Shown here piece after piece: positions 52,195-62,301 of a stretch of DNA of 64,000 nt. This stretch comes from Candidatus Sulfopaludibacter sp. SbA3 (lineage in GTDB: Bacteria; Pseudomonadota; Alphaproteobacteria; Caulobacterales; Hyphomonadaceae), in contig CAMDAC010000005.1 in NCBI GenBank assembly GCA_945888325.1, positions 97,690-161,689 on the forward strand, written 5' to 3'. Made by a program: the position numbers and the translations under genes. How positions within the stretch are numbered: position 1 is the stretch's first letter; each line of letters starts with the position of its first letter. The notes beneath the pieces are model-generated. The model worked only from the letters and a program-made list of their open reading frames with translations, made no database searches and had not been told where the DNA came from.

Positions 52195-52872
52195 ATGGCT
52201 GGATCCAAAGACGGGCTGAAACCAATGAACCTCGACCCTGCGCGTTTCGCGGCGTTTATCGCTGCGCGTCTCTGTCACGACATTGTCTCGCCGGCGGCCA
52301 CGATGTCGCTGTCGCTGGAGATGCTCGACAGCCCGGGCAGCCCGGAAGAAAAGGCCCATAGCGAGCGCACCTTGCGCGAGGGCGCCCAGAGCGTCGCCGC
52401 GACCCTTCAGTTCCTGCGCTACGCCTTCGGCTCGATGGGCCTGCAGCCCGGTACGGCCGACCTCTACCAGTTCAAGAAGCTGACCGACGACTATGTCCGC
52501 TTCCAAAAGCCGAGCCTGGAATGGGACCTCGCGACAACCGAACTCGGCTATGGCCACGCCCGCCTGATCATGAACCTCGTGATGGTGGGCCTGACAGCCA
52601 CCGTGCGCGGCGGCGTGATCCATATCCGGGTGCGGGAAGAGGGCGGCGTCAAGAACGTCGTCATCACCTGCAAGGGCGACCGGGTGATCCTCAAGGAGGA
52701 TGTGGCCAAGGCGCTGGCGGGCAACGAGCCGGAAAGTGGCTGGCGGCCGGAGAATATCCAGCCCTTGTTTGCCAAGATGACCTGTGACGGACTTGGCGGC
52801 ACGCTGCATGCCAAAACAACGCCGGACGGCATCGTTTTCATGGCCACGGGCCTGCGCCAGCAGACCCCCTGA
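52195..52872 (+). CDS. chpT: ChpT-type histidine phosphotransferase
   Basis: A 225-residue dimeric phosphotransferase. The phospho-acceptor helix is ARLCHDIVSPAATMSLSLEML with His28 in RLCHDIVSP, and the C-terminal part is an ATPase-like fold (HARLIMNLVMVGLTATVRGG) that has lost the kinase nucleotide motifs. ChpT carries phosphate from CckA to the master regulators CtrA and CpdR, controlling the cell cycle. It is followed by a stand-alone receiver protein and CheR; in Caulobacter a similar receiver and CheR lie next to chpT, from memory. A later ATG at 52225 is possible as start. Confidence 0.9.
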   Translation: MAGSKDGLKPMNLDPARFAAFIAARLCHDIVSPAATMSLSLEMLDSPGSPEEKAHSERTLREGAQSVAATLQFLRYAFGSMGLQPGTADLYQFKKLTDDYVRFQKPSLEWDLATTELGYGHARLIMNLVMVGLTATVRGGVIHIRVREEGGVKNVVITCKGDRVILKEDVAKALAGNEPESGWRPENIQPLFAKMTCDGLGGTLHAKTTPDGIVFMATGLRQQTP

Positions 52873-52964
52873 GGCCAAACGTAAACGTTTTGGTCAGGGT
52901 TTGTTAACACCTCTGAGGCACCCCTTAAGGCGTGTAAAAGCCCAATCCAGCGGAATTTCGCGCC

Positions 52965-53330
52965 ATGAAGACCTGCCTGATAGTGGACGACTCGCGGGTT
53001 GTCCGGAAGGTCGCGTCCCGGATTGTCCGAGACCTGGGCTTCTCCGTGTCCGAAGCATCCGATGGCGGCGAGGCGCTCAAGATGTGCCGCGAAGCCATGC
53101 CGGACGCCGTCATCCTCGACTGGAACATGCCGGTCATGAACGGGATCGACTTCGTGAAGGCCCTGCGCCGCGAAGACGGGGGCAAAACGCCCCGCGTAGT
53201 CTTCTGTTCGATAGAGAATGATGCCGAACACATACGCGAAGCGCTCAGTTCGGGCGCCGATGAGTTCATCATGAAACCGTTCGACGCGGACATTCTCGAA
53301 AGCAAATTTGCCGAAGTCGGCCTTATCTGA
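52965..53330 (+). CDS. Single-domain response regulator (CheY-like)
   Basis: A 121-residue receiver without an output domain. The phosphorylation pocket is intact: acidic pair Asp8-Asp9 (VDDSR), phospho-Asp52 in LDWNMP, Ser82 and Lys104 (MKP). It can therefore accept phosphate from a kinase or from ChpT-like transferases and signal by protein binding. It starts 92 nt after chpT and is followed by cheR 68 nt later. No chemotaxis kinase or flagellar gene lies in the window. Confidence 0.92.
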   Translation: MKTCLIVDDSRVVRKVASRIVRDLGFSVSEASDGGEALKMCREAMPDAVILDWNMPVMNGIDFVKALRREDGGKTPRVVFCSIENDAEHIREALSSGADEFIMKPFDADILESKFAEVGLI

Positions 53331-53398
53331 AGCCTTTCTTAAGATTGGGCCGCTTACTGGTAACGTTTGAGGCCCCGCGCCTCGAAACGGAGCAGCGG

Positions 53399-54241
53399 AT
53401 GCAGGACAACATTTTCAACGCGCTCGCCGATCTGGCCCTGAACGCGTCGGGCCAGTCGGTCCTGCCGTCGAAGGCCTACCTGATCGAAGCGCGCCTCGCC
53501 GGCATTGCCCGGCGCGAGGGCTTCGGCAGCCTCGACGATCTGGTCCACTGCCTGGAGTCGCGCCAGAATCCGGTGTTCCGCGCGGAAGTCGCCGCGGCCC
53601 TCCTGTCGCGCGACACCTGGTTCTTCCGTGAGACGGCTGTGTTTGAAGGACTTGTCGGCACCACGCTGCCAGAGCGCCTCGCCGCTTCTCCGGCAGGACG
53701 TATCCGCATCTGGTGCGCCGGGGGCAGCACAGGGCAGGAGGCCTACTCGCTGTCGATGCTGCTGGAGGACGAAACGCCGCCCGGCCTTTCCGGCGCGAAG
53801 ATCGAAATCCTATCCACCGACCTCTGCAAGCAGGCGACCGAAAAGGCCCGCCTCGGCACGTTCGGCCATTACGAAGTGCAGCGCGGCCTTTCGATCCAGC
53901 GGCTGCTGAAACACTTCACCCGCCTCGACTCAGGCGACTGGCAGGCTTCCGAAGCGCTCCGTGCCCGGATCAGCTTCCGCGCCCACAACCTGCTGGAGCC
54001 GGCCGGCGGCCTCGGCAAGTTCGAGATCATCCTTTGCCGGAATGTCCTCTCCGGCATGGCGCGCTCGGCCCGGACCCGTGTCGTCGAAAGCCTCGCCAAC
54101 CAGCTCGCCCCCGGCGGCCTGATTGTCTTGGCAGATGGCGAAACCCTCTACGGCCTCACCGACCGGCTCGAGCCCGCCGGCGGCGTGCGCAGCGGCTGGG
54201 TCGCTGCAGGCACGGCCAACGCCAAAGCCAGCGCGGCCTGA
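53399..54241 (+). CDS. cheR: CheR-family protein-glutamate methyltransferase
   Basis: A 280-residue CheR. The N-terminal helical domain is followed by the SAM-binding domain with TWFFRE, RIWCAGGSTGQEAYSLSMLL and ILCRNVLSGM. CheR methylates glutamates of chemoreceptors using SAM. In standalone contexts like this one, paralogues may act on other targets. ATG 53399 has GGAG 7 nt upstream; the frame extends further to a TTG at 53345 without support. Confidence 0.9.
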   Translation: MQDNIFNALADLALNASGQSVLPSKAYLIEARLAGIARREGFGSLDDLVHCLESRQNPVFRAEVAAALLSRDTWFFRETAVFEGLVGTTLPERLAASPAGRIRIWCAGGSTGQEAYSLSMLLEDETPPGLSGAKIEILSTDLCKQATEKARLGTFGHYEVQRGLSIQRLLKHFTRLDSGDWQASEALRARISFRAHNLLEPAGGLGKFEIILCRNVLSGMARSARTRVVESLANQLAPGGLIVLADGETLYGLTDRLEPAGGVRSGWVAAGTANAKASAA

Positions 54242-54328
54242 AACCGGCCTCTCGCGTTTTCGCCGCCAATCGCCTATATCGCCGCTAACAGCAGCTGCTC
54301 CGGGCCTTGAACCCGGTGGGAGTAAGAG

Positions 54329-55513
54329 ATGACGACGCCAGATACCGCGTGGCCGCCCGGCCGCCTGAACTCGCTTGGGTTTGCCAAGCCTCCCCATGAA
54401 ACACGGGTTGTTGCCGCCATGTCCGGCGGCGTGGATTCGTCCGTGGTCGCGGCGATGCTGAAGGCAGAGGGCTACGACGTGATCGGCATCACGCTGCAGC
54501 TCTACGACCATGGCGCGGCGATCGAAAAGAAAGGCGCCTGCTGCGCCGGGCAGGACATCCACGATGCCCGCAACGTGGCCGACCAGATCGGCATTCCGCA
54601 CTATGTGCTGGATTACGAAAGCCGCTTTCGCGAGCAGGTGATGGAGGATTTCGCCGACACCTATCTCGCAGGCTCGACGCCGATCCCCTGCATCCGCTGC
54701 AACCAGACCGTCAAGTTTTCGGACCTCCTGCGCACTGCGAAGGAGCTCGGCGCCGATTGCCTCGCGACGGGCCACTACATCCGGCGCGCTGAGGGCGACC
54801 ACGGCCCTGAACTTCACCGCGCCCGCGATGCGAGCCGCGACCAGTCCTACTTCCTGTTCGCCACCACGCGCGCGCAGCTGGACTACCTGCGCTTTCCGCT
54901 CGGCGATCTTCCGAAGACGGAGGTTCGTGAACTGGCTGAAAAATTCAGCCTTCCGGTCGCCGCGAAGCCGGACAGCCAGGACATCTGTTTCGTGCCCGAA
55001 GGCTCCTACGCCAAGGTCGTCGAGAAGCTGCGCCCGGGTTCCGGACGCGCGGGCGAGGTTGTCCACCTCGATGGCCGCGTACTCGGCGAGCATGAGGGCG
55101 TGATCAACTATACGATCGGCCAGCGCCGGGGTCTGGGCGTCGCGACCGGCGAGCCGCTGTTCGTCGTCAAGATCGATGCACCGAAACGCCGCGTCCTCGT
55201 CGGCCCGCGCGAGGCGCTGATGACGCGCGGCCTGCTGCTGGAAGAACTGAACTGGCTTGGCCAGGGCAGCCTCGAGGACGCCGCGCGGGCGGAAGCACGC
55301 GTGCTGATCCGTGTGCGGTCGACGCGTCCACCGGTGCCCGGCCACCTGGGCTTCGAAGATGGCCGCCCGGCCGTTTTCTTCGATGCGCCGGAAGAGGGCG
55401 TCGCGCGGGGACAGGCCGCGGTGCTGTATGATCCGGACGGCACGACCCGCATCCTCGGCGGCGGGTTCATCGCGAAGCCATTGCCGGCAGACGAGCGCGT
55501 GGCGCTGGCCTAG
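54329..55513 (+). CDS. mnmA: tRNA-specific 2-thiouridylase
   Basis: A 394-residue ATP pyrophosphatase. The PP-loop is [15 protein letters not shown], and the catalytic cysteines are in [10 protein letters not shown] and [10 protein letters not shown], with LATGHYIRR between. It thiolates U34 of tRNA-Lys, Glu and Gln with sulfur relayed by the Tus or IscS system. The stop TAG at 55511-55513 overlaps the convergent ELM1-like stop in a CTAG. Probably its own unit after cheR. Confidence 0.96.
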   Translation: MTTPDTAWPPGRLNSLGFAKPPHETRVVAAMSGGVDSSVVAAMLKAEGYDVIGITLQLYDHGAAIEKKGACCAGQDIHDARNVADQIGIPHYVLDYESRFREQVMEDFADTYLAGSTPIPCIRCNQTVKFSDLLRTAKELGADCLATGHYIRRAEGDHGPELHRARDASRDQSYFLFATTRAQLDYLRFPLGDLPKTEVRELAEKFSLPVAAKPDSQDICFVPEGSYAKVVEKLRPGSGRAGEVVHLDGRVLGEHEGVINYTIGQRRGLGVATGEPLFVVKIDAPKRRVLVGPREALMTRGLLLEELNWLGQGSLEDAARAEARVLIRVRSTRPPVPGHLGFEDGRPAVFFDAPEEGVARGQAAVLYDPDGTTRILGGGFIAKPLPADERVALA

Positions 55514-56571
55514 CTCAGCCAGTCCGGCGCGACGACGGTGCCTTCGAACTTGGGCGCGGGACAGCGCTCAAGCAGCTTCGCAACGATCAGGTCTGCCACC
55601 CGGTCAGCTTCCCGCAGCGGCTCGTACGTCCACTGGTCAAGCGTGCCGGTAAAGTGCCGCGCCGCGCCGCGGGCGATCAGGCTCTCGTGCAGCTGGGTGA
55701 ATTTTGGAGCATAGCCCTCCAGAGGCGCGATGTGGACCGGCAGGCCGTGCCAGGCCGCTTCCGACAGCATGTTGGCGCTGTCCTCGGTGACGATGGCGGC
55801 CTTCGAGAACATCAGCCAGGCGAGGTATGGATTGGTGCCGTCCTGCGCGCCGGACCAGAACTGCCCGCCGGTTTCGTCGGCCATGTTCCTGAACTGCGCG
55901 ACGATCTCAATGGGCGTGCGGCGCGACGTGGTGATCCGCAGACGCCAGCCTTGCGCGGCGAGCGCGCGCAATTGCGTCTCCAGCTTTGCCGCGGCCGCCG
56001 GCGTGAACTTGTGGACCTTGGAATGGCCGCCAAGGATCACCATCACACTGCGGTTTGTATCGTCCGCCAGCGGAGCAAAGGCCTGCGCCGTCTCTTCCAT
56101 CGCATCCGGCGAAAAGTAGGCGGGCGAGCCCATGGTCGATACCACGTTCGTGCCGGTCAACCGGTCGTGCTCCGGCACGACGAGAAGGTCAAAGTTCGAT
56201 GCATCGATATAAGGGTTCAGGATCTGCACGGTGAAGGTCTTGCCGCCCGAGCGCTTGCGCACCAGCCGGGTGAACGCGGCCGAGCGCCGCCCGGCAGCAA
56301 TCCAAAGCGTCGGCCAGGGCGGCGCAACCAGCGCGCGCTGGGCCTCGGGCAGGGCGTTCAGCGGGGCTGGCCACTTGTCGGCGGAAAACCAGGTCCACGG
56401 CGCGCGAGGCGTCAGCACCATCGGCTCGGCCCGGTGCCCCTCGCCCATGATGTGCGCAATCCGCATCCAGCGGCCGGGCTCGCCGAGAGCGTGCACCAGC
56501 GCGCGCACCTGCGACGCGTTGCCGGCGCGGCCATCGGAGACCGCCCAGACGGAAGGCCCGAGCGTCCTCAT
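55510..56571 (-). CDS. ELM1-family (mitochondrial fission ELM1-like) protein
   Basis: A 353-residue glycosyltransferase-like fold protein. The start [19 protein letters not shown] and the segments [60 protein letters not shown] and [19 protein letters not shown] are the ELM1 family pattern (each quoted in short parts). In plants ELM1 recruits dynamin to mitochondria; the bacterial proteins resemble nucleotide-sugar enzymes and their role is unknown. It follows greA on the same strand (12 nt), so it is in the carB-greA unit. Confidence 0.85.
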   Translation of the reverse strand: MRTLGPSVWAVSDGRAGNASQVRALVHALGEPGRWMRIAHIMGEGHRAEPMVLTPRAPWTWFSADKWPAPLNALPEAQRALVAPPWPTLWIAAGRRSAAFTRLVRKRSGGKTFTVQILNPYIDASNFDLLVVPEHDRLTGTNVVSTMGSPAYFSPDAMEETAQAFAPLADDTNRSVMVILGGHSKVHKFTPAAAAKLETQLRALAAQGWRLRITTSRRTPIEIVAQFRNMADETGGQFWSGAQDGTNPYLAWLMFSKAAIVTEDSANMLSEAAWHGLPVHIAPLEGYAPKFTQLHESLIARGAARHFTGTLDQWTYEPLREADRVADLIVAKLLERCPAPKFEGTVVAPDWLS

Positions 56572-56583
56572 CGGCGCGTATCC

Positions 56584-57057
56584 TTACTTGTAAACGACCT
56601 TCGACACTTCATAGGCGCGCGCGCCCGACGGCGCGGCCACCTCGGCTTCGTCGCCTTCTTCCTTGCCGATCATGGCGCGGGCCAGCGGCGAGGTGATCGA
56701 GATCTTGCCCTCTTTGACGTTCGCCTCGTCTTCACCGACGATCTTGTAGGTGAACTTTTCTTCGGAATCGACGTCGACGATGGTCACCGTCGCCCCGAAG
56801 CGGATTTTTTTGCCGCCGAGCTTGCTGATGTCGATGATGTCGGCGCGCGCCAGCTTGTCGTCGAGCTCGCTGATGCGGCCCTCGATGAAGCTCTGCTTCT
56901 CCTTGGCGGCATGGTACTCGGCGTTTTCCGACAGGTCGCCGTGCGAGCGCGCTTCGGAAATGGCTGCAATGATGCTGGGCCGCTCAACGGATTTCAGCAC
57001 CTTGAGTTCAGCCTGAAGGGCAGCGTGGCCTTCGGCAGTCATCGGAATGCGTTCCAT
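56584..57057 (-). CDS. greA: Transcription elongation factor GreA
   Basis: A 157-residue Gre factor. The N-terminal coiled coil (about 1-75) carries acidic tip residues in [17 protein letters not shown] and a C-terminal domain with FKBP-like fold has [21 protein letters not shown] (quoted partly). GreA enters the RNA polymerase secondary channel and promotes cleavage of backtracked RNA. It lies 71 nt downstream of carB on the minus strand, as in many alphaproteobacteria. Confidence 0.97.
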   Translation of the reverse strand: MERIPMTAEGHAALQAELKVLKSVERPSIIAAISEARSHGDLSENAEYHAAKEKQSFIEGRISELDDKLARADIIDISKLGGKKIRFGATVTIVDVDSEEKFTYKIVGEDEANVKEGKISITSPLARAMIGKEEGDEAEVAAPSGARAYEVSKVVYK

Positions 57058-57128
57058 CGTGAGTTTCCCTCATCTTGCGCGGCTAAAAAGCGTGGTTTCA
57101 AAAAGCAATCGCGTCAAGTGGGGCCAGG

Positions 57129-60100
57129 TCAGGTGCTTTGCAAGGCACGAACCGAGATTTCCTGCGTTTTGAGGCTCGCGATCGCCTGAACCGCGGCAAT
57201 CGAGGCGGCAAGCGTTGTGAAATAAGGGATTTTGCGCGCCACCGCCGTGCGCCGGATCGAGGCAGAATCCGCCAGGGATGCGGCGCCTTCGGTCGTGTTG
57301 AACATGAGCTGGACTTCGCCGTTGATCATCGCGTCCACGATGTGCGGCTGGCCTTCCAGCACCTTGTTGACCCGCCGGATGGGAATGCCGCTGGCTTCCA
57401 GGTGCGTGGCCGTGCCGCTGGTGGCGATGATGGTGAAGCCCATCTCCACGAGATTCCGGGCCGCTTCGACGGCGCCCGGCTTGTCATTGTCGCGCACAGA
57501 GATGAACACGGCGCCCTCGGCCGGCAGGCGGATTCCGCCGCCGAGCTGGCTCTTGAGGAAGGCCATGCCGAAATCATCGTCCCAGCCCATCACTTCGCCG
57601 GTCGAACGCATCTCGGGGCCAAGCTGCGGGTCCACACCTGGGAAGCGCGCGAACGGGAAGACCGCTTCCTTGATGGCGATGCGGCGCGGATTGGCATGGC
57701 GCAGGTCGAAGTCCGTGAGCGGACGGCCGGCCATCACCTTGGCGGCGATAGCCGCGATCGGCGCGCCGACGGCCTTGGCCACGAACGGCACCGTGCGGCT
57801 GGCGCGGGGGTTGGCTTCGAGGACATAGATTTCCTCGCCCTTCACCGCGAACTGGATGTTGATCAGGCCCTTTACGTTCAGTGCCCGCGCGAGCGCCATG
57901 GTCTGCTTGGCGAGGCGGCCCTGCATGGCCGGCGACAGCGTGAAGGGTGGCAGCGCGCAAGCGGAGTCGCCCGAATGCACGCCGGCCTCTTCGATATGCT
58001 CCATGATGCCGGCGACATGCACATCGTGGCCGTCGCAGATCGCATCGACATCCACCTCGATGGCGTCCGACAGGTAGCGGTCAATGAACAGAGAGGCATC
58101 CCCGGAGACTTTCAGCGCTTCGGCCGCGAACTTGCGCAGGTCTTCGTCATTGCGGGCGATTTCCATCGCTCGTCCGCCGAGCACGAAGGAAGGGCGCAGC
58201 ATGACCGGATAGCCGATCTCGTGCGCCTTCACTTCCGCTTCCTCGACACTGCGCGCGGTGCGCGACGGCGCCTGCTGGATGTTCAGTTCGTCGAGCAGGC
58301 GGGCGAATTGCTCGCGGTCTTCGGCAAGGTCGATGGAGGCGGGCGTCGTGCCGAGGATGGGCACTTTCTCGTCAAACAGCGGCCCGGCCAGTTTCAGCGG
58401 CGTCTGCCCGCCAAACTGGACGATCAGCCCAAGGAGCTCTCCGTTGAGCTGTTCCTTGTGGACGATCTCGAGGACGTGTTCGATGGTCAGCGGCTCGAAA
58501 TACAGACGGTCGGACGTATCATAGTCCGTGGACACCGTTTCCGGGTTGCAGTTGACCATGATCGACTCGATGCCGAGGTCGGACATCGCGAAGGCGGCAT
58601 GGCAGCAGCAATAATCGAATTCGATGCCCTGGCCGATCCGGTTCGGGCCGCCGCCAAGGATCATCGCCTTCTTGCGCGCCGAAGGCAGGGCTTCGCAATC
58701 GGGTGCGGTCTGGCCGAACGAGGCGTGTTCGTAAGTCGAGTAGAGGTAAGGCGTCTTGGCGGCAAACTCTGCCGCACACGTATCAATCCGCTTGTAGACG
58801 GGCCGCACGTTCATAGAATGGCGCAGGCCGCGCACCCAGCCTTCAGCCTGGCCGGTCAACTCGCCCAGGCGTTTGTCGGAGAAGCCCTTGGATTTCAGCT
58901 CGATCAACTCGTGCGCTGTGCGCGGCAGGCCTTTGGCCTTGATCTCGCCTTCGGTTTTCACGATGTCTTCGATCTGGCGCAGGAACCAGGGATCGAAGGC
59001 AGTGACATTCTGCACGTCCTCGACGCTGAGACCCATGCGGAACGCCTCGGCAATCACGCGGATACGGTCCGGGGACTGAATACCGAGCGCCTGGCGCAGC
59101 GCGTTTTCGCTGTCGAACTGCATCTCGTTTAGACCGGACAGGCCCGTCTCCAGCGAGCAGAGCGCCTTTTGCAGGCTCTCCTGGAAGCTGCGGCCGATGG
59201 CCATCGCCTCGCCCACGGACTTCATCGCGGTCGTCAACACGGGCTCGGCGCCCTTGTACTTCTCGAAGGCGAAGCGCGGGATCTTGGTGACGACATAATC
59301 GATCGTCGGCTCAAACGAGGCCGGCGTCACGCCGGTAATGTCATTGGTCAACTCGTCGAGCGTGTAGCCGACCGCCAGTTTCGCGGCGACTTTCGCAATC
59401 GGGAAGCCGGTGGCCTTCGAGGCGAGCGCTGACGAGCGCGATACGCGCGGGTTCATCTCGATGACGACGAGGCGGCCGTCTTTCGGGTTGACGGCGAACT
59501 GCACGTTCGATCCGCCGGTCTCCACGCCGATCTCGCGCAGCACCGCGATCGAAGCGTTGCGCATCACCTGATACTCTTTGTCGGTCAGCGTCAGGGCCGG
59601 CGCCACTGTGATCGAGTCGCCGGTGTGAACACCCATCGGGTCGATGTTCTCGATGGAACAGATGATGATGCAGTTGTCCGCCGTGTCGCGGACCACTTCC
59701 ATCTCGTATTCCTTCCAGCCGACGAGGCTTTCGTCGACGAGGATCTGCGCGGTCGGCGAGGCGGCGAGACCTGTGCGACAGATCTCTTCATATTCCTCGA
59801 CATTGTAGGCGATGCCGCCGCCCGTGCCGCCGAGCGTGAAGGCGGGCCGGATGACAGCGGGCAGGCCGACTATGTCGATGGCGTCCATGGCCGCCTTGAG
59901 GCCGGTGATCCGGTCATACCGTTTCGGCTTGCCGGGTTCAGTCGGCAGCTCCGGCGAGGCGATGATGGCGGCGCGCGGGTTCTCGAGGCCGATCCGGTCC
60001 ATCGCCTCGCGGAAGAGTTTGCGGTCCTCGGCCATCTCGATGGCTTCGGCCTTGGCGCCGATCAACTCGACACCGTATTTTTTCAGGATGCCGGAATGGT

Positions 60101-60407
60101 GCAGGTCGAGCGCGCAGTTCAGCGCCGTCTGGCCGCCCATCGTGGGCAACAGTGCGTCCGGCTTCTCGATCGCGATGATCTTCTCGACGATCTCGGGCAA
60201 GATCGGCTCGATATAGGTTGCGTCCGCCAGGTCCGGATCGGTCATGATCGTCGCGGGGTTCGAGTTCACGAGGATGACGCGGTAGCCCTCGGCCTTCAGC
60301 GCCTTCACGGCCTGAACGCCGGAATAATCGAACTCGCAGGCCTGGCCGATGATGATCGGGCCGGCGCCAATGATGAGGATTGAGGAGATATCTGTGCGCT
60401 TCGGCAT
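57129..60407 (-). CDS. carB: Carbamoyl phosphate synthase large subunit
   Basis: A 1092-residue two-fold repeated enzyme. Each half starts with an ATP-grasp module: [20 protein letters not shown] at the first, [20 protein letters not shown] at the second, and contains [15 protein letters not shown] and [16 protein letters not shown]. The C-terminal MGS-like domain (about 945-1092) includes the allosteric site for UMP or ornithine. With CarA it makes carbamoyl phosphate for pyrimidines and for ArgF in this window. carA is not in view. Confidence 0.97.
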   Translation of the reverse strand: MPKRTDISSILIIGAGPIIIGQACEFDYSGVQAVKALKAEGYRVILVNSNPATIMTDPDLADATYIEPILPEIVEKIIAIEKPDALLPTMGGQTALNCALDLHHSGILKKYGVELIGAKAEAIEMAEDRKLFREAMDRIGLENPRAAIIASPELPTEPGKPKRYDRITGLKAAMDAIDIVGLPAVIRPAFTLGGTGGGIAYNVEEYEEICRTGLAASPTAQILVDESLVGWKEYEMEVVRDTADNCIIICSIENIDPMGVHTGDSITVAPALTLTDKEYQVMRNASIAVLREIGVETGGSNVQFAVNPKDGRLVVIEMNPRVSRSSALASKATGFPIAKVAAKLAVGYTLDELTNDITGVTPASFEPTIDYVVTKIPRFAFEKYKGAEPVLTTAMKSVGEAMAIGRSFQESLQKALCSLETGLSGLNEMQFDSENALRQALGIQSPDRIRVIAEAFRMGLSVEDVQNVTAFDPWFLRQIEDIVKTEGEIKAKGLPRTAHELIELKSKGFSDKRLGELTGQAEGWVRGLRHSMNVRPVYKRIDTCAAEFAAKTPYLYSTYEHASFGQTAPDCEALPSARKKAMILGGGPNRIGQGIEFDYCCCHAAFAMSDLGIESIMVNCNPETVSTDYDTSDRLYFEPLTIEHVLEIVHKEQLNGELLGLIVQFGGQTPLKLAGPLFDEKVPILGTTPASIDLAEDREQFARLLDELNIQQAPSRTARSVEEAEVKAHEIGYPVMLRPSFVLGGRAMEIARNDEDLRKFAAEALKVSGDASLFIDRYLSDAIEVDVDAICDGHDVHVAGIMEHIEEAGVHSGDSACALPPFTLSPAMQGRLAKQTMALARALNVKGLINIQFAVKGEEIYVLEANPRASRTVPFVAKAVGAPIAAIAAKVMAGRPLTDFDLRHANPRRIAIKEAVFPFARFPGVDPQLGPEMRSTGEVMGWDDDFGMAFLKSQLGGGIRLPAEGAVFISVRDNDKPGAVEAARNLVEMGFTIIATSGTATHLEASGIPIRRVNKVLEGQPHIVDAMINGEVQLMFNTTEGAASLADSASIRRTAVARKIPYFTTLAASIAAVQAIASLKTQEISVRALQST

Positions 60408-60562
60408 GGGGACTCTCCTGAGGGGGCGGGCAAACGGCTGCCCTATAGCGGGGAGTCGGGGCGGCGGGCAAGCGCCGCAGTGTTCTGAAACGCTTGGATT
60501 ACGCCGGCGAATCCTGATGCGAGTGGCGCGGTCCTCTCATCCCTAGCACAAAGTTTCCCATC

Positions 60563-61030
60563 ATGCGCCGTTTAGTCACCGCTTCTCTCGCAGCAATCGC
60601 CGCGCTCGCCCTGCCGGCTTGCATCTCCATCGGCGGCAAGACCGAGCTTCCGGCGGCGGCTGCCGCAGCGGAAGTCACCACCATCGAGATCATCAAGGAA
60701 GTGAAGGTCGCGACCACGCCGAACCTATTCATTCTCTACACGCTGAAAGAGGGCGTCACTCCCGAAGCGTTCGAGACCTGGGTTCGCACCACCGACCAGC
60801 CCGCGATGCGCTCGCTCGCCCGCGTGCAGGAGTTCCGCACCTACCGGGCCGAGCGGCTGCTGATGGGCGAAGGCACGCCCGGCATCGCCTATATCGAAGC
60901 CTTCGCGATTCCGGACCTCGATGGCTTCGTCGCCGAAGACATGGGCGGCGCCACCGTCCAGACCGTCATGGGCGGCTTCATGGGCTTCGCTGAAGCGCCG
61001 CAGTTCATCGTCGTCTCGGAAGTCAGGTAA
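60563..61030 (+). CDS. RedY/HapK-like lipoprotein
   Basis: A 155-residue lipoprotein: the signal ends LALPACISIGG, lipid-modified Cys in LPAC. After an Ala-rich linker comes a dimeric alpha/beta-barrel-type domain (FILYTLKEGVTPEAFETWV and TTDQPAMRSLARVQEFRTY in parts) similar to the RedY/HapK proteins, one group of which acts in prodigiosin-type tailoring. Here, with a lipoprotein signal and no such pathway nearby, function is unknown. It is divergent from carB. Confidence 0.78.
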   Translation: MRRLVTASLAAIAALALPACISIGGKTELPAAAAAAEVTTIEIIKEVKVATTPNLFILYTLKEGVTPEAFETWVRTTDQPAMRSLARVQEFRTYRAERLLMGEGTPGIAYIEAFAIPDLDGFVAEDMGGATVQTVMGGFMGFAEAPQFIVVSEVR

Positions 61031-61072
61031 ATACACTGCCTGCAAACATTCCTGCGCGCAGGAAACGAACTC

Positions 61073-61106
61073 AAAAAATGCCGCCTGCCGGGGAATGGCA
61101 GGCGGC
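61073..61106 (-). terminator. Terminator between convergent lipoprotein genes
   Basis: GCCGCCTGCC (61080-61089) and GGCAGGCGGC (61097-61106) form a 10-bp perfect stem with a 7-nt loop. On the minus strand it is followed by ATTTTTTG, giving a strong terminator for the gene at 61134-61403; on the plus strand only GTCAATT follows, so it probably also pauses the RedY-like transcript. Confidence 0.85.
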
Positions 61107-61133
61107 GTCAATTCAGTTTAGGCCGGTAGACAG

Positions 61134-61403
61134 CTACCAGCGATAGCGATCGTTCGGATAGCGGTCATAGGCGTCGACATCGCCGTCGCCGTCGCTGTCG
61201 CGCTCATCGGCCTGGTCCTCGATGCCCGGGGCATCGCAGTCCTCGGACCCGATCCAGCCCTTGGTCGCGCCGCCAACGCCGCCGTAGGCGGCATTGCGTT
61301 CGGTCGCGCCCGTTGGCGTACAGGCGCCAGGAATCACCGCGCTCGCGCCAGCAGAGGCGAATTTGATGCAGAGCATCATGGGTCGTTTCTTTCGGTTCCT
61401 CAT
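61134..61403 (-). CDS. Small lipoprotein with a Ca-binding-like Asp-rich tail
   Basis: About 89 residues if started at ATG 61403 (MRNRKKRPMML, a basic n-region before a hydrophobic stretch); in-frame ATGs at 61379 and 61376 are alternatives. The segment VIPGACTPTGATERNAAYGG has a lipobox-like GAC. The C-terminus DSDGDGDVDAYDRYPNDRY matches the Asp-rich calcium-binding repeat style of thrombospondin type-3 loops. Single small domain, function unknown. Faces a strong terminator. Confidence 0.6.
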   Translation of the reverse strand: MRNRKKRPMMLCIKFASAGASAVIPGACTPTGATERNAAYGGVGGATKGWIGSEDCDAPGIEDQADERDSDGDGDVDAYDRYPNDRYRW

Positions 61404-61453
61404 GGAACTGGAAGATGCGGGGCTAGGCCCGGTTCCCATGTATCTTCAGCAAC

Positions 61454-62188
61454 TCAGGTCCAACGCTTCGAAAGCCGCTGGGCCAGAACATCGACATCAT
61501 CGCGCGCCGTGCCGGCATAGCCGGTGACGACATCGGCAACGAACGGATTGTCCTGCCGCTCCTGCCCGAACGTGCTCATCGGCCCGTGGCCCGGCACGAA
61601 CCGCATCTGGTCGCCAAGCGGCCAGAGCTTGCCGGTGATCGAGCCGATTAACTGCTGGTGATTGCCGCGCGGAAAATCCGTCCGGCCGACTGAACCCCGG
61701 AACAATACGTCGCCGACAAAGGCCATCGCGCCTTCCTGACTGTAGATCACCACATGCCCGGGCGTATGGCCGGGGCAATGGGCGACACCAAACTTGTTGC
61801 CGGCCAGCTCCAGCACGTCGCCATCGTCGAGATAGCGGTCCGGTGTGACGTTTTTGCCATCCGTGATGCCGTAGCGCGCGCCCTGCGCCTCGATCTCGTC
61901 GAGCAGCCACTGGTCGTCCTTATGCGGCCCGATGATCGGGCAGCCGGTGCGTTCCTTAACGGCCATCGCTGCGCCCGCATGGTCGAGGTGGCCATGCGTC
62001 AGCCAGACAGCGACGATCTTGACGCCGAAATGCTCGGCCGCGCCCATCAGCCTGTCGATGTCGCCGCCCGGATCGACGAACACGCCCTCCATCGTCTCCG
62101 TCGACCAGATCATCGACGTGTTCTGCTGCAGCGGGGTCACCGGTACGATCCGGATCTCGAGTTTGGGGGCGGGGGCTGTTTCGCTCAT
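61454..62188 (-). CDS. Metallo-beta-lactamase-fold hydrolase (glyoxalase II-like)
   Basis: A 244-residue MBL protein. The zinc motif is THGHLDHAG (HxHxDH), with GVAHCPGHTPGHVVIYS and a later VPGHGPMST. Such proteins hydrolyse thioesters, for example S-lactoylglutathione (glyoxalase II-like), or phosphodiesters; the short length and the GHTPGH segment fit the former. ATG 62188 is preferred over a GTG three codons earlier. It is divergent from the M48 peptidase. Confidence 0.9.
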   Translation of the reverse strand: MSETAPAPKLEIRIVPVTPLQQNTSMIWSTETMEGVFVDPGGDIDRLMGAAEHFGVKIVAVWLTHGHLDHAGAAMAVKERTGCPIIGPHKDDQWLLDEIEAQGARYGITDGKNVTPDRYLDDGDVLELAGNKFGVAHCPGHTPGHVVIYSQEGAMAFVGDVLFRGSVGRTDFPRGNHQQLIGSITGKLWPLGDQMRFVPGHGPMSTFGQERQDNPFVADVVTGYAGTARDDVDVLAQRLSKRWT

Positions 62189-62301
62189 GCCTCTCACATA
62201 GCGGCGCAGGGGGCGGATCGCAAACCCGGTCTTCGCCGCTTTCCCTCGCGCGAGTGCTCGGATAACAAGTCTGCCGGCCCGGAATTTGAGGATATCTGCC
62301 C

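Noticed and set aside
54242..54328. tRNA-like cloverleaf in the cheR-mnmA spacer.
   Set aside because: Only a single CCGGG/CCCGG hairpin is present; no T-loop or anticodon arm can be formed.
57138..59132. 664-codon open frame opposite carB.
   Set aside because: It lies fully within carB on the other strand, has no recognisable domain and is a typical shadow in high-GC DNA.
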